Origin: Opitutia bacterium
Lineage (GTDB): Bacteria; Verrucomicrobiota; Verrucomicrobiia; Opitutales; UBA953
NCBI GenBank assembly: GCA_003485955.1
Contig: DNHH01000005.1
Span: 21,190 to 28,217 of the forward strand
Length of the DNA stretch: 7,028 nucleotides
Direction of reading: 5' to 3'
In this document: positions 6,508-7,028 of the stretch, piece by piece
How the letters are laid out: each line of letters begins with the position of its first letter
How positions within the stretch are numbered: the first letter of the stretch is position 1
Notes under the pieces: generated by a model
Told to the model about the DNA's origin: nothing
Database searches by the model: none
Seen by the model: only the letters and a program-made list of their open reading frames with translations
Made by a program: the position numbers and the translations under genes

Positions 6508-6699
6508 TCGAGATTTCCAACCAAAGTCATTGAGTAAGGGGTATAATCATTGAATTAACCTATATGTGCCTTTTGTAGCCTTTATATACTGAGTTTGTAT
6601 GAATTAGACATAATGTATATTGTGCGTAAATAAGACCACAGCCCAAAAACTCTAAACGATTGAATACGCTCATAAAAGTCACCATGGTATGTATCTACC
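6508..6699. promoter_or_regulatory. A+T-rich divergent promoter region between the amidase and the DeoR-type gene
   Basis: About 190 bp without a gene, clearly richer in A+T than its surroundings. It must hold both promoters. Candidate plus-strand -10 elements are TATAAT (6542-6547), TATACT (6585-6590) and TATATT (6616-6621). Only the last has a plausible -35, TTTGTA (6594-6599), at a 16-base spacing, and this is weak. TCATTGA occurs twice in direct orientation (6527-6533 and 6547-6553), 20 bp apart, just upstream of the amidase start. A perfect 8-bp palindrome ACCATGGT (6681-6688) lies 11 bases before the DeoR-type start. Either could be an operator, but none is proven and short matches like these can arise by chance. 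Confidence 0.45.
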
Positions 6700-7028
6700 G
6701 TGAAGGTTGCCCGTCACATCGTTGAAGCCCGCCGCGAGTCTATCGCGTCACTGGTTCGTCAACGTGGCTATCTGCCTATTCAGGTCATCTCACAACGGTT
6801 TCGGATTTCCCCTGCCACGGCCCGTCGTGATCTCGACGAACTGGTTTCACAGAGACTCCTGACCCGTACCCATGGCGGCGCACTTTCTGACTTCAATCGT
6901 GACTTTGCCTCTTTGGCTGAACGTCGTACGACAGAAACCGAAGCTAAGCGCCTGATCGGACTATCTGCCGCAGCTATGGTTAAGTCCGGTATGACCCTTT
7001 ATATTGATGCTGGCACAACCCCTTTGGC
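6700..7028 (+). CDS. DeoR-family transcriptional regulator, 3'-truncated by window edge
   Basis: The first 109 residues of a DeoR-type repressor (family length about 250), open to the window edge. The N-terminal winged helix-turn-helix is clear: RRESIASLVRQRGYLPIQVI (11-30), then SQRFRISPATARRDLDEL (31-48), where RRDL is the recognition-helix hallmark, and RLLTRTHGGAL (52-62), the usual wing end. The start of the sugar-phosphate-sensing DeoRC domain follows (ERRTTETEAKRLIGLSAA) with LYIDAGTTPLA (100 on), the conserved DxGTT phosphate-binding loop. The start is GTG 6700; the frame has a TAA at 6673-6675 and no ATG between, and this start places the HTH at the usual distance. There is no Shine-Dalgarno sequence. 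Such regulators normally control nearby sugar-use genes, probably to the right of this window, and often repress themselves. Control of the divergent amidase is possible but not indicated. Confidence 0.9.
   Translation, partial: MKVARHIVEARRESIASLVRQRGYLPIQVISQRFRISPATARRDLDELVSQRLLTRTHGGALSDFNRDFASLAERRTTETEAKRLIGLSAAAMVKSGMTLYIDAGTTPL

Noticed and set aside
6542..6547. TATAAT as a certain -10 of the DeoR-type gene.
   Set aside because: The match is perfect, but no acceptable -35 lies 15-19 bases upstream and it is about 150 bp from the start, so it is listed only as a candidate.

Overview
The window is an ordinary chromosomal stretch from a free-living bacterium. It carries eight protein-coding genes, two of them cut by the window edges. 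I see no RNA genes, insertion sequences, CRISPR arrays, prophage genes or large repeats. By eye the base composition is even, around 50% G+C in the genes, with A+T-rich spacers. Several features point to Verrucomicrobiota, probably the Opitutales side: a DUF5069 protein, a histidyl-tRNA synthetase with the GFGMGD form of motif 3, and an HU-type protein with a short tail. This placement is by family resemblance only and is moderately sure.

Plus strand, left part (1-5193): the 3' two thirds of trpB (tryptophan synthase beta chain) runs directly into yicC (endoribonuclease) through a TAATG stop/start overlap. A 177-bp spacer follows, then a compact run of an HU/IHF-family DNA-binding gene, hisS and murJ, separated by only 13 and 10 bp and probably co-transcribed. 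These are housekeeping functions: tryptophan synthesis, RNA decay, nucleoid structure, tRNA charging and lipid II export.

Minus strand, right part (5199-6507): murJ converges, with a 5-bp gap, on a two-gene unit. That unit is a lipoprotein N-acetylmuramoyl-L-alanine amidase of the AmpD/AmiD type with a C-terminal peptidoglycan-binding domain, followed by the DUF5069 gene. The amidase and murJ both act on cell-wall material, so this part has a peptidoglycan flavour, but the two sit on opposite strands and need not share control.

Right edge (6700-7028, plus): the N-terminal third or more of a DeoR-family transcriptional repressor, diverging from the amidase across an A+T-rich spacer of about 190 bp. 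That spacer must hold the promoters of both genes and is the most likely place for an operator.

I found no convincing undescribed system. The points most worth a second look are the atypical motif 2 and motif 3 of HisRS, the pairing of the amidase with DUF5069, the near absence of Shine-Dalgarno sequences, and the two spacers.
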